A stretch of 41,490 nucleotides of DNA from Acidimicrobiia bacterium (GCA_015488325.1 WFOA01000042.1:1-41490), one strand, 5' to 3'; counted from the stretch's first letter, positions 17,534 through 26,357 are shown. Numbers and translations are program-made. The notes: a model not told the origin generated them from the letters alone.

Positions 17534-17575
17534 CGGCTCCGCCACGCGCTCGCCCGGTCGGACTCCGAGGCCGCC

Positions 17576-18505
17576 GTGACCCCTGACCCGGCCGTGTCGC
17601 CGTACATCGAGTTCTCCCGGGACGAGTGGGCCCGGCTGCGGGCGTCGACGCCGATGACCCTCACCGCCGAGGACGTCGAACGGATCAAGGGCATCAACGT
17701 GGAGCTCTCGGTGGACGAGGTCGAGCAGATGTATCTGCCCCTGTCCCGGCTCCTCAACCTCTACGTGCGGGCTTCTCAGCAGCTCTTCAGCGTCACCGAC
17801 ACCTTCCTCGGCAAGCCCACCCATCCGGTGCCCTACGTCATCGCGGTGGCGGGGAGCGTCGCCGTGGGGAAATCCACCATCGCTCGGATCCTGCAGGCCC
17901 TCCTGTCCCGCTGGCCGGACCATCCACGGGTGGACCTCATCACCACCGACGGGTTCCTCTACCCGAACGCGGTGCTGGAGGAGCGGGGGATCATGCATCG
18001 CAAAGGGTTTCCCGAATCGTTCGACCGCCGCCGGCTCCTCGACTTCGTCAGTGACGTGAAGGCGGGCGTGGAGGAGGTCGTCGCCCCCGTCTACTCGCAC
18101 ATTCGCTACGACGTGGTCCCCGGCGAAGTCCGGGTGGTCCGCCGACCCGACATCGTCATCCTCGAAGGTCTCAACGTGCTTCAGGGTGGCGGCAGCGGGA
18201 CCTACGTGTCGGACTATTTCGACTTCTCCATCTACGTCGACGCCGACACCGCCGACATCGAAGAATGGTACGTGAACCGGTTCCTCACCTTCCGGGACAC
18301 CGCCTTCAGGGACCCGGAGGCCTACTTCCATCGCTACGCGTCGTTGAGCGACGACGAGGCGCGAGCGGAGGCCCACCGGATCTGGAAGGAGATCAACGAG
18401 GTGAACCTGTACGAGAACATCCTCCACACTCGGGAACGGGCGACCCTCATCCTCGAGAAGCGGGCCGACCATTCCGTCGGGCGGGTCCGTCTCCGCCGAC
18501 GATGA
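17576..18505 (+). CDS. coaA: Pantothenate kinase, type I
   Basis: CoaA phosphorylates pantothenate, the first and controlled step of coenzyme A synthesis. The 309-residue protein starts at GTG 17576, begins with the family's [15 protein letters not shown] and has the P-loop GSVAVGKST (93-101). Further signatures are [42 protein letters not shown] and ILEGLNVLQ. Its stop overlaps the Nudix gene start. Confidence 0.96.
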   Translation: MTPDPAVSPYIEFSRDEWARLRASTPMTLTAEDVERIKGINVELSVDEVEQMYLPLSRLLNLYVRASQQLFSVTDTFLGKPTHPVPYVIAVAGSVAVGKSTIARILQALLSRWPDHPRVDLITTDGFLYPNAVLEERGIMHRKGFPESFDRRRLLDFVSDVKAGVEEVVAPVYSHIRYDVVPGEVRVVRRPDIVILEGLNVLQGGGSGTYVSDYFDFSIYVDADTADIEEWYVNRFLTFRDTAFRDPEAYFHRYASLSDDEARAEAHRIWKEINEVNLYENILHTRERATLILEKRADHSVGRVRLRRR

Positions 18506-19059
18506 CCCGTCGAGCCGAGGCACTCGCCGCCCGGCTGCGGGAGGGGGTTCCCACGGCGGCGCCGGCCGTGGCGGAGCTGGTTGCCCTGCTCGAGGCGTTG
18601 GGTGAGGACGCCTTCGACCCGGACGTGACCGAGCCGGGTCACGTCACCGCGTCCGGGTTCGTCGTCTTCGCTGGTTCGGTGCTGTTGGTGCGACACGGGT
18701 CGCTGGGACGCTGGATGCAGCCGGGAGGTCATGTGGAACCCGGTGACCCGGACACGGAGGCGGCGGCTCGGCGGGAGGTGGCCGAAGAGACCGGGGTGAC
18801 GGCGCTGGAGCCGTTGGGGCTCCTCGACGTGGACGTCCACCCGATCCCCGCCGGCCGGGGGCGTCCCGCCCACCTCCATTTCGACGTCCGGTGGGCGTTC
18901 CGAGCGTCCGACGACCGGCTGGCCACCACCGCCGAGACGGTGGCGGTGGCGTGGGTTCCGGTCCGCTGGGCAGCGAAGATCGACGAGTCGGTGGCCCGCC
19001 CGATCCGGGCGATGATCGCTGGTAGCCTCGTCGGACCCTCCGCCGAGGTGAATCCATGA
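18502..19059 (+). CDS. Nudix hydrolase family protein
   Basis: Nudix enzymes cleave nucleoside diphosphates linked to another group. ATG 18502 overlaps the coaA stop and gives 185 residues. The Nudix box spans 75-99 ([20 protein letters not shown], then EETGV). REVAEETGV is intact, but the first acidic position is Asp82 and the spacer is one residue longer than consensus, a variant I recall from actinobacterial members. Substrate is unknown. Placement after coaA hints at nothing firm. Confidence 0.85.
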   Translation: MTRRAEALAARLREGVPTAAPAVAELVALLEALGEDAFDPDVTEPGHVTASGFVVFAGSVLLVRHGSLGRWMQPGGHVEPGDPDTEAAARREVAEETGVTALEPLGLLDVDVHPIPAGRGRPAHLHFDVRWAFRASDDRLATTAETVAVAWVPVRWAAKIDESVARPIRAMIAGSLVGPSAEVNP

Positions 19060-19571
19060 TCCAACGAGCCGTTCGCGCCGCCCTCTTCGACCGACGCGCC
19101 TATGACGCCGCCTTCTTCGACGCCGACGCCACCGCCGACGCGGTGATGCTGGTGGGTGGTGTGCACGGTGTCGTGTACCTCGTGCAGTCGTTCGTGTTCG
19201 CCGGCTTCTCGTTCCGGCTGGTGGAGGGCCTCTTGGCCGCGATCATCTCGGGGCTGGCGTCGTGGCTGTTCCTCGCCGTCGCCGTCTGGTTCGCCGGTAC
19301 CCGCCTGTTCCGGGGGGCCGCCCAGATGCAGACGGTGATCCGACTCCACGGCTTCGCGGTGCTGCCGCTGCTGTTGGGCGTGTTCGCCACACCGGTGTTC
19401 GTCGTCGTCGGGGTCGTCTGGTATCTGGCGGCGCTGGTGATCGCCACCTCGGTGGCCCTGTCGCTGTCGCTGCGTGACGCCGCCCTCTCGGTGCTGGTCG
19501 GGTACGCCATCCTTTTCCTCGTCGGTCTCGTCTTCCGGCTGCCGTTCCTCGTACTCGGCGGTCTCGCCTGA
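19056..19571 (+). CDS. Yip1-like integral membrane protein
   Basis: The 171-residue product has a roughly 28-residue soluble start (RAALFDRRAYDAAFFDADAT) and then about five hydrophobic segments covering most of the chain. The plan resembles small Yip1-domain membrane proteins of actinobacteria. Function is unknown. It is coupled to the Nudix gene by an ATGA overlap and ends 23 bp before truA. Confidence 0.6.
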   Translation: MIQRAVRAALFDRRAYDAAFFDADATADAVMLVGGVHGVVYLVQSFVFAGFSFRLVEGLLAAIISGLASWLFLAVAVWFAGTRLFRGAAQMQTVIRLHGFAVLPLLLGVFATPVFVVVGVVWYLAALVIATSVALSLSLRDAALSVLVGYAILFLVGLVFRLPFLVLGGLA

Positions 19572-19582
19572 CCGGGTCGGGG

Positions 19583-19588
19583 TAGCCT
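19583..19588 (+). promoter_or_regulatory. truA -10 element, leaderless
   Basis: TAGCCT is followed by exactly 6 nt and GTG 19595, the same geometry as at acpS. It gives truA its own start at the 3' end of the preceding gene. Confidence 0.55.
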
Positions 19589-19594
19589 CGAACC

Positions 19595-20365
19595 GTGCCC
19601 GTTTACCGGCTGGATGTCGCCTACGACGGCTCGGAGTTCCACGGGTTCGCCCGCCAACCCGACGTGCGGACCGTGCAAGGGGAGATCGAAGCCGCGCTGG
19701 AGACGATCCTTCGGGTCCCGGTACTCACCGTCGGCGCAGGACGCACCGACGCCGGTGTGCACGCCCGGGGTCAGGTCGTCTCCTTCACGGTGGACGATCC
19801 GGTCGAGGTGGAACGACTGGGTCGATCCCTCAACCGGATGCTACGGCCCGAGATCGCCGTCATTGCCGTCGGTGAAGCGCCCGACGGTTTCGACGCCCGC
19901 TTCTCGGCCCGCTCGCGTGTCTACCGGTATCAGGTGTTGGCGACGCCGGTGCACGACCCGCTCCGGCGGCACCATTCCTGGCACGTGCCCGAGCCCCTCG
20001 ACGTCGACGCCATGGAGCGAGCAGCCGTCGGCTTCCTCGGCGAACACGACTTCGCCTCGTTCTGTCGGGCTGCCCCGGGCCGTTCCACGGTGCGGACGGT
20101 GCTCCAGTCCCGGTGGGAGGTCGACGGTGACCTGATGGTGTACGAGGTCGAAGCCCACGCCTTCTGCCACCAGATGGTGCGCTCCATCGTCGGGTTCTGC
20201 GTCGACGCCGGACGCGGAAGGGTCGATCCGGGGTCGGTGGCCGACGTGTTGGCCAGCCGTGACCGGGCGGCCGCCCGACCGATCGCTCCCCCGCAGGGGC
20301 TCATCCTCTGGGAGGTCCGCTACGACCGAGGGCCGGAGACGGCCGGTCAGCGGTCGGGGGCGTAG
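19595..20365 (+). CDS. truA: tRNA pseudouridine(38-40) synthase
   Basis: TruA isomerises uridines 38-40 of the anticodon arm. The 256-residue protein begins MPVYRLDVAYDGSEFHGFAR and has the catalytic motif GAGRTDAGVHARGQV with nucleophile D52. HDFASFCRA and FCHQMVRSIVGFCVDAGRG are further family motifs. It starts at GTG 19595 directly after a -10 box. Its last 19 bases overlap the convergent ilvA. Confidence 0.97.
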   Translation: MPVYRLDVAYDGSEFHGFARQPDVRTVQGEIEAALETILRVPVLTVGAGRTDAGVHARGQVVSFTVDDPVEVERLGRSLNRMLRPEIAVIAVGEAPDGFDARFSARSRVYRYQVLATPVHDPLRRHHSWHVPEPLDVDAMERAAVGFLGEHDFASFCRAAPGRSTVRTVLQSRWEVDGDLMVYEVEAHAFCHQMVRSIVGFCVDAGRGRVDPGSVADVLASRDRAAARPIAPPQGLILWEVRYDRGPETAGQRSGA

Positions 20366-21537
20366 GGTTCGAGGGCACGGCGGATCCGGGCAGTGTGCTC
20401 GGGCCCTCGGGTCTCGATCGAGATCGTGATCTCGACGGTGCCGAAGGGGAGCCCGAATCCTTCCCGGTGGTGTTCCACCTGGACGACGTTCGCCTCCTCG
20501 GCGGCGATGGTCCGGAGGATCCGGAGGAGCTGGCCGGGCTGGTCGGGCACCCACACCCGGAGGTCGGCGTAGCGGCCCGACGACTCCAGACCGTGGCGGA
20601 CCACCTTGCCGAGCAACAGCAGGTCGATGTTGCCTCCGGAGAGGACCACCACCACCGGTTCGGGGATGTCGGAACCGACGACCCCGTCCACGAGGGCGGC
20701 GATCCCCACCGCCGCCGCCGGTTCCACCATCAGCTTGGACCGTTCGAGGATGAGGGTGAGTGCCGACGACGTCTGGGCTTCGGTGACCACCACGAGGTCG
20801 TCGACGTGACGTTCGATCAACTCGAACGCCAGAGACGACGGGGTGGTGACGTTGATCCCGTCGGCCATGGTGGGGCGGGGCGGGACGGCGACCGGGTGTC
20901 CTGCCCGGCGGCTCTCCACGTAGGTGGGGGCGGCGTCGATCTCCACACCGACGACCTTCGCTTCGGGGCGGAGCGCCTTCACCGCCACCGCCACCCCTGA
21001 GAGGAGGCCCCCTCCTCCGGTGGGGACGATCACGGTGCCGAGGTCGGGGAGTTGTTCGACGAGCTCCAGGCCCAGGGTGCCTTGCCCGGCGACGATGCCG
21101 GGGTCGTCGTAGGGGTGGATGAAGCGGTCTCCGGTCTCGGCGGCGTGGGCGAGGGCCGCCTCCACCGCCTCCGCCAGGTTGGACCCGGCGAGGCACACGG
21201 TGGCGCCGTAGTCGCGGGTCGCCTCGATCTTGGGGAGCGCCGCGTTCTCGGGCATGAAGACGGTGCAGGGGACCCCGGCGTTGGCCGCCGCCAAGGCCAC
21301 ACCCTGGGCGTGGTTCCCGGCGGAGGCGGCGACCACGGCCTGGCCGGAGAGTCCGGAGATCACGTTGGCGGCCCCTCGGATCTTGAACGATCCGGCCCGT
21401 TGGAGGGCTTCGGCTTTCAGCCACACGTCCCGTCCGCAGATCCGGGAGAAGGAATGGGAGTGGATGAGCGGCGTCTCGATCACCTGGTGACGGACCCGGG
21501 TTCGGGCTTGGCGGATGTCGGTGAGGCTGACGGTCAT
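20347..21537 (-). CDS. ilvA: Threonine ammonia-lyase with C-terminal ACT domain
   Basis: This PLP enzyme converts threonine to 2-oxobutanoate and ammonia. ATG at 21537 gives 396 residues. The cofactor lysine is K52 in RAGSFKIRGAANV, the substrate loop is ASAGNHAQGVA and the phosphate-binding glycine loop is PTGGGGLLSG. A single ACT domain (from about residue 325, VWVPDQPGQLLRILRTIAAE) ends the chain, as in the shorter catabolic-type enzymes rather than biosynthetic IlvA with two. The minus-strand promoter TATGCT overlaps the rplM promoter. Confidence 0.92.
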   Translation of the reverse strand: MTVSLTDIRQARTRVRHQVIETPLIHSHSFSRICGRDVWLKAEALQRAGSFKIRGAANVISGLSGQAVVAASAGNHAQGVALAAANAGVPCTVFMPENAALPKIEATRDYGATVCLAGSNLAEAVEAALAHAAETGDRFIHPYDDPGIVAGQGTLGLELVEQLPDLGTVIVPTGGGGLLSGVAVAVKALRPEAKVVGVEIDAAPTYVESRRAGHPVAVPPRPTMADGINVTTPSSLAFELIERHVDDLVVVTEAQTSSALTLILERSKLMVEPAAAVGIAALVDGVVGSDIPEPVVVVLSGGNIDLLLLGKVVRHGLESSGRYADLRVWVPDQPGQLLRILRTIAAEEANVVQVEHHREGFGLPFGTVEITISIETRGPEHTARIRRALEPYAPDR

Positions 21538-21550
21538 GGCTGGTTCCGAG

Positions 21551-21579
21551 TTGGCAGAGGCGTGACGGCGCCGTAGCAT
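21551..21579 (+). promoter_or_regulatory. rplM promoter
   Basis: TTGGCA (21551-21556) and TAGCAT (21574-21579) are separated by 17 bp, close to the vegetative consensus. Transcription would start near 21586, 60 nt before rplM, and could continue through rpsI and glmM toward glmS. Confidence 0.6.
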
Positions 21580-21583
21580 ACGG
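21571..21583. promoter_or_regulatory. Palindrome over face-to-face -10 elements (ilvA/rplM)
   Basis: CCGTA-GCA-TACGG is an inverted repeat containing TAGCAT on the plus strand (21574-21579, rplM) and TATGCT on the minus strand (21575-21580, ilvA, about 37 nt before its ATG). The two promoters share bases, so they should compete. The symmetry could also be an operator. Confidence 0.45.
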
Positions 21584-21645
21584 CCGCTCCTTCGCCGGAG
21601 CCCGATTCCCGCGACATCTCTTTCTTCGATCTGTGCGAGAGTGCG

Positions 21646-22104
21646 ATGACCAACAACAAGACGTATTCCCCCAAGGCCTCCGAGCTGGAGTCCGCGTGGT
21701 GGGTGGTGGACGCCACCGACCTGCCTCTGGGGCGGCTGGCGTCCGAGGTGGCACAGCTGATCCGAGGCAAGCACAAGCCGACCTTCGCCCCCCACATGGA
21801 CGGGGGTGATCACGTGATCGTGGTCAACGCCGCCAAGGTGAAGGTGACTTCGGCGAAGAGTCGACAGAAGATCTACTACCGGCATTCCGGATACCCCGGC
21901 GGCCTCAAAGAGGAGACCTTCGAGTCGCTGCAGGCCCGCAAACCCGAGGCGGTGGTGGAGCGGGCGGTGAGAGGCATGCTCCCCAAGAACCGTCTGGGAC
22001 GGAAGATGGCGAAGAAACTCAAGGTGTACGCCGGGCCGGATCATCCCCACACCGCCCAGAAGCCGCAGCCTCTCGAACTGCCGATCCGAAAGGTTGAAGC
22101 CTGA
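21646..22104 (+). CDS. rplM: 50S ribosomal protein L13
   Basis: L13 is an early-assembly large-subunit protein. The 152-residue product contains [52 protein letters not shown] and [20 protein letters not shown]. It pairs with rpsI as in nearly all bacteria, overlapping it by one base (TGATG). Confidence 0.98.
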   Translation: MTNNKTYSPKASELESAWWVVDATDLPLGRLASEVAQLIRGKHKPTFAPHMDGGDHVIVVNAAKVKVTSAKSRQKIYYRHSGYPGGLKEETFESLQARKPEAVVERAVRGMLPKNRLGRKMAKKLKVYAGPDHPHTAQKPQPLELPIRKVEA

Positions 22105-22496
22105 TGCCCAAGCCGCTGGTTCAGACGACGGGTCGCCGCAAGGAGTCGGTCGCCCGGGTCCGTTTGCGTGAGGGGAGCGGCGAGGTCCGCCTCAACGGAC
22201 GCCCCCTCGAGGACTACTTTCCGTCGATCGCCACCCGCATCCGGGTACTGGAGCCGCTCCAGATCACCCAGATGCAGGGCCGCTACGACGTCGACGCCAC
22301 CCTCGAAGGTGGCGGGATCACCGGCCAGGCCGACGCTCTGCGTCTCGGGATCGCCCGGGCCCTCGAGGCCCTGGATCCGGACCTGCGCCCCACCTTGAAG
22401 AAGGCGGGGATGCTCACCCGGGACGCCCGGGTCGTCGAACGCAAGAAGTACGGACTGAAAAAGGCCCGGCGGGCACCGCAGTACACCAAGCGCTGA
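22104..22496 (+). CDS. rpsI: 30S ribosomal protein S9
   Basis: The C-terminal tail of S9 touches P-site tRNA. The 130-residue product has [39 protein letters not shown] and ends [11 protein letters not shown], the conserved tail (usually SKR). It is coupled to rplM, and glmM begins 9 bp later. Confidence 0.98.
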   Translation: MPKPLVQTTGRRKESVARVRLREGSGEVRLNGRPLEDYFPSIATRIRVLEPLQITQMQGRYDVDATLEGGGITGQADALRLGIARALEALDPDLRPTLKKAGMLTRDARVVERKKYGLKKARRAPQYTKR

Positions 22497-22505
22497 GCCG
22501 GGTCC

Positions 22506-23858
22506 GTGCCGCTGAGCCTGCTGCAGAAGCGAAGGCGCCTGTTCGGAACCGACGGTGTCCGGGGGGTCGCCAACGCCGAGCTGTCCCCGGAGCTGGCCGT
22601 CGCCCTCGGACGGGCCGCCGGGCTCCTTCTCGACGACGGTCCGGTGCTCGTCGGCCGTGACACCAGGCGCTCCGGAGAAATGCTCTCCCTGGCCCTGCAG
22701 GCAGGATTCCATTCCGCCGGCGTGGACACGGTGGACGTCGGGGTCCTCCCCACCGGCGGCATCAGCTTCCTCACCGTCGACACGGGGGCGGCCATGGGGG
22801 TGGTCGTCTCCGCCTCCCACAATCCGGCACCGGACAACGGGATCAAGTTCCTGTCCCGGCATGGCACGAAGCTGTCCGACGAGGAGGAGGCCAGGATCGA
22901 GGATCGGGTCCGCAACGCCGGCTCGCGGGCGGTTCCGGTCGGGCCGGGGGTGGGTACCCGATTCCCGCTCCGTGATGCGACCAGCCGCTACGTGGGTCAT
23001 CTCGCCGGCATCTCCCAGTACCGGTTCACCGGCCTCAGCCTGATCCTCGACTGTGCCAACGGCGCCGCCTACCGGGCGGCCCCGGAGCTCTTCGAGCGGC
23101 TCGGGGCGGAGGTGGAGGCGGTGGGGGTCTCCCCGGACGGGATGAACATCAACGACGCATGCGGGGCGACCCACCCCGAGGAGCTCGCCCGGATGGTGAA
23201 CGGCCGGATCGGGTTGGCCTTCGACGGGGACGCCGACCGGCTCATCGCCGTCGACGAAGAGGGGGGCATCGTCGACGGGGATGCCGTGCTCGCCATCGTC
23301 GGCCGACACTGGAAACGTCTGAACCGTCTCCGCAAGAACGTGGTCGTGACGACGGTGATGGCCAACCTGGGGCTGCGCAAAGCCCTCGCCGAAGAGGGGA
23401 TCGAACTGGTCGAGACGAAGGTCGGGGACCGCTACGTGCTGGAGGAGATGCGGAGCCGTCGGGCCGTCCTCGGCGGGGAACAGTCGGGGCACGTGATCTT
23501 CCTCGACAAAGGTATCACCGGCGACGGCCTGCTGACGGCGGTCCGGCTCCTCGAAGTCGTGGCGGGCACCGGCAAGACCCTGGCAGAGCTTCGGCGGGAG
23601 GCGATCACCGTCTATCCCCAGGTGCTCCACAATGTCGACGTCGGACGCCAGGTCGACCTCGACGGGTTCGACGAGCTGTGGGAGGCGGTCCGTCGGGCCG
23701 AAGAGGAGCTCGGAGACCGGGGCCGGATCCTGGTGCGGGCGTCGGGTACCGAACCCGTCGTCCGGGTGATGGTCGAGGCCCCTTCCACCGAGGAGGCCGA
23801 GCGCTACGCTGTCAGGCTGACGGAGGTGGTTTCCGCCACCGTCGGGACCGAGGGTTGA
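22506..23858 (+). CDS. glmM: Phosphoglucosamine mutase
   Basis: GlmM converts glucosamine-6-phosphate to glucosamine-1-phosphate for UDP-GlcNAc and peptidoglycan. The 450-residue protein starts at GTG 22506 and begins MPLSLLQKRRRLFGTDGVRG. The phosphoserine is S104 in VSASHNPAPDNGIK. The metal loop is DGDADR, the sugar loop GEQSGH and the phosphate site RASGTEP. The next enzyme upstream in the pathway, GlmS, is encoded right after it, beyond the ribozyme. Confidence 0.97.
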   Translation: MPLSLLQKRRRLFGTDGVRGVANAELSPELAVALGRAAGLLLDDGPVLVGRDTRRSGEMLSLALQAGFHSAGVDTVDVGVLPTGGISFLTVDTGAAMGVVVSASHNPAPDNGIKFLSRHGTKLSDEEEARIEDRVRNAGSRAVPVGPGVGTRFPLRDATSRYVGHLAGISQYRFTGLSLILDCANGAAYRAAPELFERLGAEVEAVGVSPDGMNINDACGATHPEELARMVNGRIGLAFDGDADRLIAVDEEGGIVDGDAVLAIVGRHWKRLNRLRKNVVVTTVMANLGLRKALAEEGIELVETKVGDRYVLEEMRSRRAVLGGEQSGHVIFLDKGITGDGLLTAVRLLEVVAGTGKTLAELRREAITVYPQVLHNVDVGRQVDLDGFDELWEAVRRAEEELGDRGRILVRASGTEPVVRVMVEAPSTEEAERYAVRLTEVVSATVGTEG

Positions 23859-23918
23859 GGGAAAGGAGGCTCGCGGACACCGAAGAGACAGGGCCGGCGC
23901 GCACGAGCTCGACGATGA

Positions 23919-24062
23919 AGCGCCAGACCTCCCCCGCGGGGAGGTGACGAGGAGGAAGGTGATCGAAGTCTTCGGCGGATGCCTTCCCGGCCGTCCACGG
24001 TCGTGACGAGTGGGAGCAAAGCCCGGGGGTGACCCCGGGGACAGAGGCCCACTCGATGTGGA
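23919..24062 (+). ncRNA. glmS ribozyme: glmS self-cleaving ribozyme/riboswitch
   Basis: The glmS ribozyme binds glucosamine-6-phosphate and cuts the mRNA upstream of glmS, lowering GlmS synthesis. Elements seen: cleavage site A23919|G23920 in AGCGCCAGA. P1 is ACCTCCCC/GGGGAGGT (23927-23934/23938-23945), then the joining segment TGACGAGG. P2 is GGAAGG/CCTTCC (23954-23959/23982-23987) enclosing ATCGAAGTCTTCGGCGGAT, whose GGCG (23974-23977) pairs with CGCC (23921-23924). P3 is CGGCCG/CGGTCG (23988-23993/23998-24003), and its loop TCCAC pairs with GTGGA (24058-24062). P4 is CGAGTGGG/CCCACTCG (24007-24014/24048-24055). P4a is CCCGGGG/CCCCGGG with a GTGA tetraloop (24022-24039). The family motif GGACA-AGG is also present. 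The stems differ in sequence from the Bacillus example I recall but keep the same pairings. Confidence 0.93.
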
Positions 24063-24078
24063 GCCGGCGGACGCCGGC
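24063..24078 (+). promoter_or_regulatory. Hairpin between ribozyme and glmS ribosome binding site
   Basis: GCCGGCG (24063-24069) and CGCCGGC (24072-24078) form a 7-bp stem directly after the ribozyme. It lies upstream of GAGGAG (24106-24111), which is 7 nt from the glmS ATG. It might insulate the ribozyme fold from the coding region, or be a leftover terminator-like stem without a T tract. Confidence 0.4.
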
Positions 24079-24118
24079 GCGCGCCCGGCCGCACGCGGAT
24101 CGAACGAGGAGAACCGAC

Positions 24119-25948
24119 ATGTGCGGCATCGTTGGCTATGTCGGGTCGCGGAGCGCCTTGGACCTGTTGGTCCCTGGCTTGGAGCGGCTCGAGTATCGAG
24201 GATACGACTCTGCCGGTGTGGCGTTGGCCGAACCGGAGGGCATCAGGATCGTCCGCAAGGCGGGACGGATCGCCGACCTGGAGCGGGTGCTCCAGGGTGA
24301 GCCCATGCCTGCGGCCACCGTAGGGATGGGACACACCCGCTGGGCCACCCATGGTGCCCCGACCACCTCCAACGCCCATCCCCACCGTGACTGCACGGGG
24401 CGGGTGGCGGTGGTCCACAACGGCATCATCGAGAACTGGGCGGAGCTGAAGGCGGAGCTGGTCGGCAACGGTCACGTCTTCGCCTCCGACACCGACACCG
24501 AGGTGGTCGCCCACCTCGTCGAGGAACTCGCCGACCTGCCGCTGGAGGAGGCGGTGCGTCAGGTGATGCGACGGGCCGAGGGCGCGCTCGCCCTGGTGGT
24601 CATTCGCGCCGACGAGCCCGACGTGGTGGTCGGCGCTCGGCGGGGAAGCCCGCTGGTGGTCGGCCTCGGCGAAGGGGAGAACTTCTTGGCGTCCGACATC
24701 CCCGCCTTCCTCGCCTACACCCGCCGGATGGCGGTGTTGGAGGACGACCGGGTGGTGCGCCTCGATGCGGACACGGCGACGATCACCGACCTCGACGGGA
24801 ACCCGGTGGCCGTCCAGGAACGCCACGTGGAATGGGATCTGGAAGCTGCGGAGAAGGGCGGGTACCCGACCTTCATGCTGAAGGAGATCTACGAACAACC
24901 CCAGGCGATCGCCGACACGCTGCGGGGACGGTTCGACCAGGCGGGTCGGGTCCGACTCCGGGAACTCGAGCTGTCCGACGACGTGCTCCGGGCGGTGGAC
25001 AAGGTCTTCGTCGTCGCCTGCGGCACCTCCTACCACGCGGCGATGATGGCCAAGTACGCGATCGAGCGTTGGACACGGCTCCCCACCGAGATCGACATCG
25101 CGTCGGAGTTCCGCTACCGGGACCCGGTCCTCGACGATCGGACGTTGGTGATCGGGATCAGCCAGTCCGGTGAGACGGCGGACACCTTGGCGGCGATCCG
25201 CTACGCCAAAGCCCAAGGGTCGGTGGTGGTCGGTGTCTCCAACGTCGTCGACTCGTCCCTCGCCCGGGAGGCCGACGCCGTGCTGTACACCCGCGCCGGC
25301 CCCGAGATCGGTGTCGCCGCCACCAAGACCTTCACCACCCAGCTCGTGGCGTTGCAGCTCTTCGGACTCCACCTGGCCCGGGCCCGGGGTTCCCTCGACG
25401 ACGGCGCGATCGAGCTGTTGACGTCGGGGATCAGGGCCCTCCCCGACCAGGTTCGTCGGGTCCTGGAACTCGACGGTGAGATCGCCGAGATGGCGTCCCG
25501 CTGGGCCGGGACCCGCGACTTCTTCTTCCTCGGACGATCCGGGGATTTCCCCGTCGCCATGGAGGGCGCCCTCAAGTTGAAGGAGATCGCCTATGTGAGG
25601 GCGGAGGGGTATCCGGCCGGGGAGATGAAACACGGGCCGATCGCGCTCATCGAACCGGGGGTCGTCGTCGTGGGGGTGGCGACCGACAGTCACGTGCGGC
25701 AGAAGACCTTCGCCAACATGGAGGAGATGCGCGCCCGGGGGGGCGAGATCTTCATGGTGGTGGAGGAGGGTGACGAGGCCGCGCGGAAGGTCGCCGACCA
25801 TGCCATCGCCGTTCCGGCGGCACCCGACCTGGTCTGCACCGTGACGGCGGTGGTGCCGTTGCAGCTCCTCGCCTACCACATCGCCACCGAACGGGGCTTC
25901 GACGTGGACAAGCCACGCAACCTCGCCAAGACGGTGACGGTGGAGTAG
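24119..25948 (+). CDS. glmS: Glutamine-fructose-6-phosphate aminotransferase (isomerising)
   Basis: GlmS makes glucosamine-6-phosphate from fructose-6-phosphate and glutamine, the first step to UDP-GlcNAc. ATG 24119, with GAGGAG 7 nt upstream, gives 609 residues. After Met removal C2 (MCGIVGYVG) is the glutaminase nucleophile. LEYRGYDSAGVAL and MGHTRWATHGAP follow. Two SIS sugar-isomerase domains (VACGTSYHAAMMAKYAIE; FLGRSGDFPVAMEGALKLKE) fill the second half, and it ends KPRNLAKTVTVE. The upstream in-frame extension lies in the ribozyme. Expression is expected to be shut down by its own product through that ribozyme. Confidence 0.97.
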   Translation: MCGIVGYVGSRSALDLLVPGLERLEYRGYDSAGVALAEPEGIRIVRKAGRIADLERVLQGEPMPAATVGMGHTRWATHGAPTTSNAHPHRDCTGRVAVVHNGIIENWAELKAELVGNGHVFASDTDTEVVAHLVEELADLPLEEAVRQVMRRAEGALALVVIRADEPDVVVGARRGSPLVVGLGEGENFLASDIPAFLAYTRRMAVLEDDRVVRLDADTATITDLDGNPVAVQERHVEWDLEAAEKGGYPTFMLKEIYEQPQAIADTLRGRFDQAGRVRLRELELSDDVLRAVDKVFVVACGTSYHAAMMAKYAIERWTRLPTEIDIASEFRYRDPVLDDRTLVIGISQSGETADTLAAIRYAKAQGSVVVGVSNVVDSSLAREADAVLYTRAGPEIGVAATKTFTTQLVALQLFGLHLARARGSLDDGAIELLTSGIRALPDQVRRVLELDGEIAEMASRWAGTRDFFFLGRSGDFPVAMEGALKLKEIAYVRAEGYPAGEMKHGPIALIEPGVVVVGVATDSHVRQKTFANMEEMRARGGEIFMVVEEGDEAARKVADHAIAVPAAPDLVCTVTAVVPLQLLAYHIATERGFDVDKPRNLAKTVTVE

Positions 25949-25957
25949 GTCCGGCTC

Positions 25958-25963
25958 TAGCCT
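25958..25963 (+). promoter_or_regulatory. acpS -10 element, leaderless
   Basis: TAGCCT is followed by 6 nt and ATG 25970. GTGACG (25934-25939) lies 18 bp upstream as a plausible weak -35. The mRNA would begin at the start codon. Confidence 0.55.
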
Positions 25964-25969
25964 CGACGT

Positions 25970-26350
25970 ATGCGCATCATCGGCCTCGGTGTCGACCTCG
26001 CCGAGATCCGGCGGGTCGAACGGATCCTCACCGAGTATCCGCGGTTCGCCGGGCGATGCTTCACCGAGCACGAACGCAACTACGCCGAAGGGTTCGCCAA
26101 CCCGGCGCGACGCTACGCGGCCCGGTTCGCCGGGAAGGAGGCCGTGATGAAGGCCCTCGGGGTCGGGTGGAGACGGATCCGCTGGACCGACATCGAGATC
26201 ACCGGCGGAGGCCAGCCGAGGGTGCGGCTGTTCGGCACCGCTCGGGCCCGGGCCGACATGTTGGGCGTCTCCGACATCCTCGTCACGATCACCCACACCG
26301 ACGAGACGGCGATGGTGATGGCCATCGCCGTGGGCGAGCACCAGGGCTGA
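25970..26350 (+). CDS. acpS: Holo-[acyl-carrier-protein] synthase
   Basis: AcpS moves 4'-phosphopantetheine from CoA to acyl carrier protein. The 126-residue protein begins MRIIGLGVDLAEIRRVERIL, with the metal-binding Asp in GVDLAEI, and has RYAARFAGKEAVMKALG with the catalytic Glu-Lys segment. It ends with the ITHTDETAMVMAIA strand. It is followed by a strong hairpin and forms its own transcription unit. Confidence 0.96.
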   Translation: MRIIGLGVDLAEIRRVERILTEYPRFAGRCFTEHERNYAEGFANPARRYAARFAGKEAVMKALGVGWRRIRWTDIEITGGGQPRVRLFGTARARADMLGVSDILVTITHTDETAMVMAIAVGEHQG

Positions 26351-26357
26351 TCGCGGT

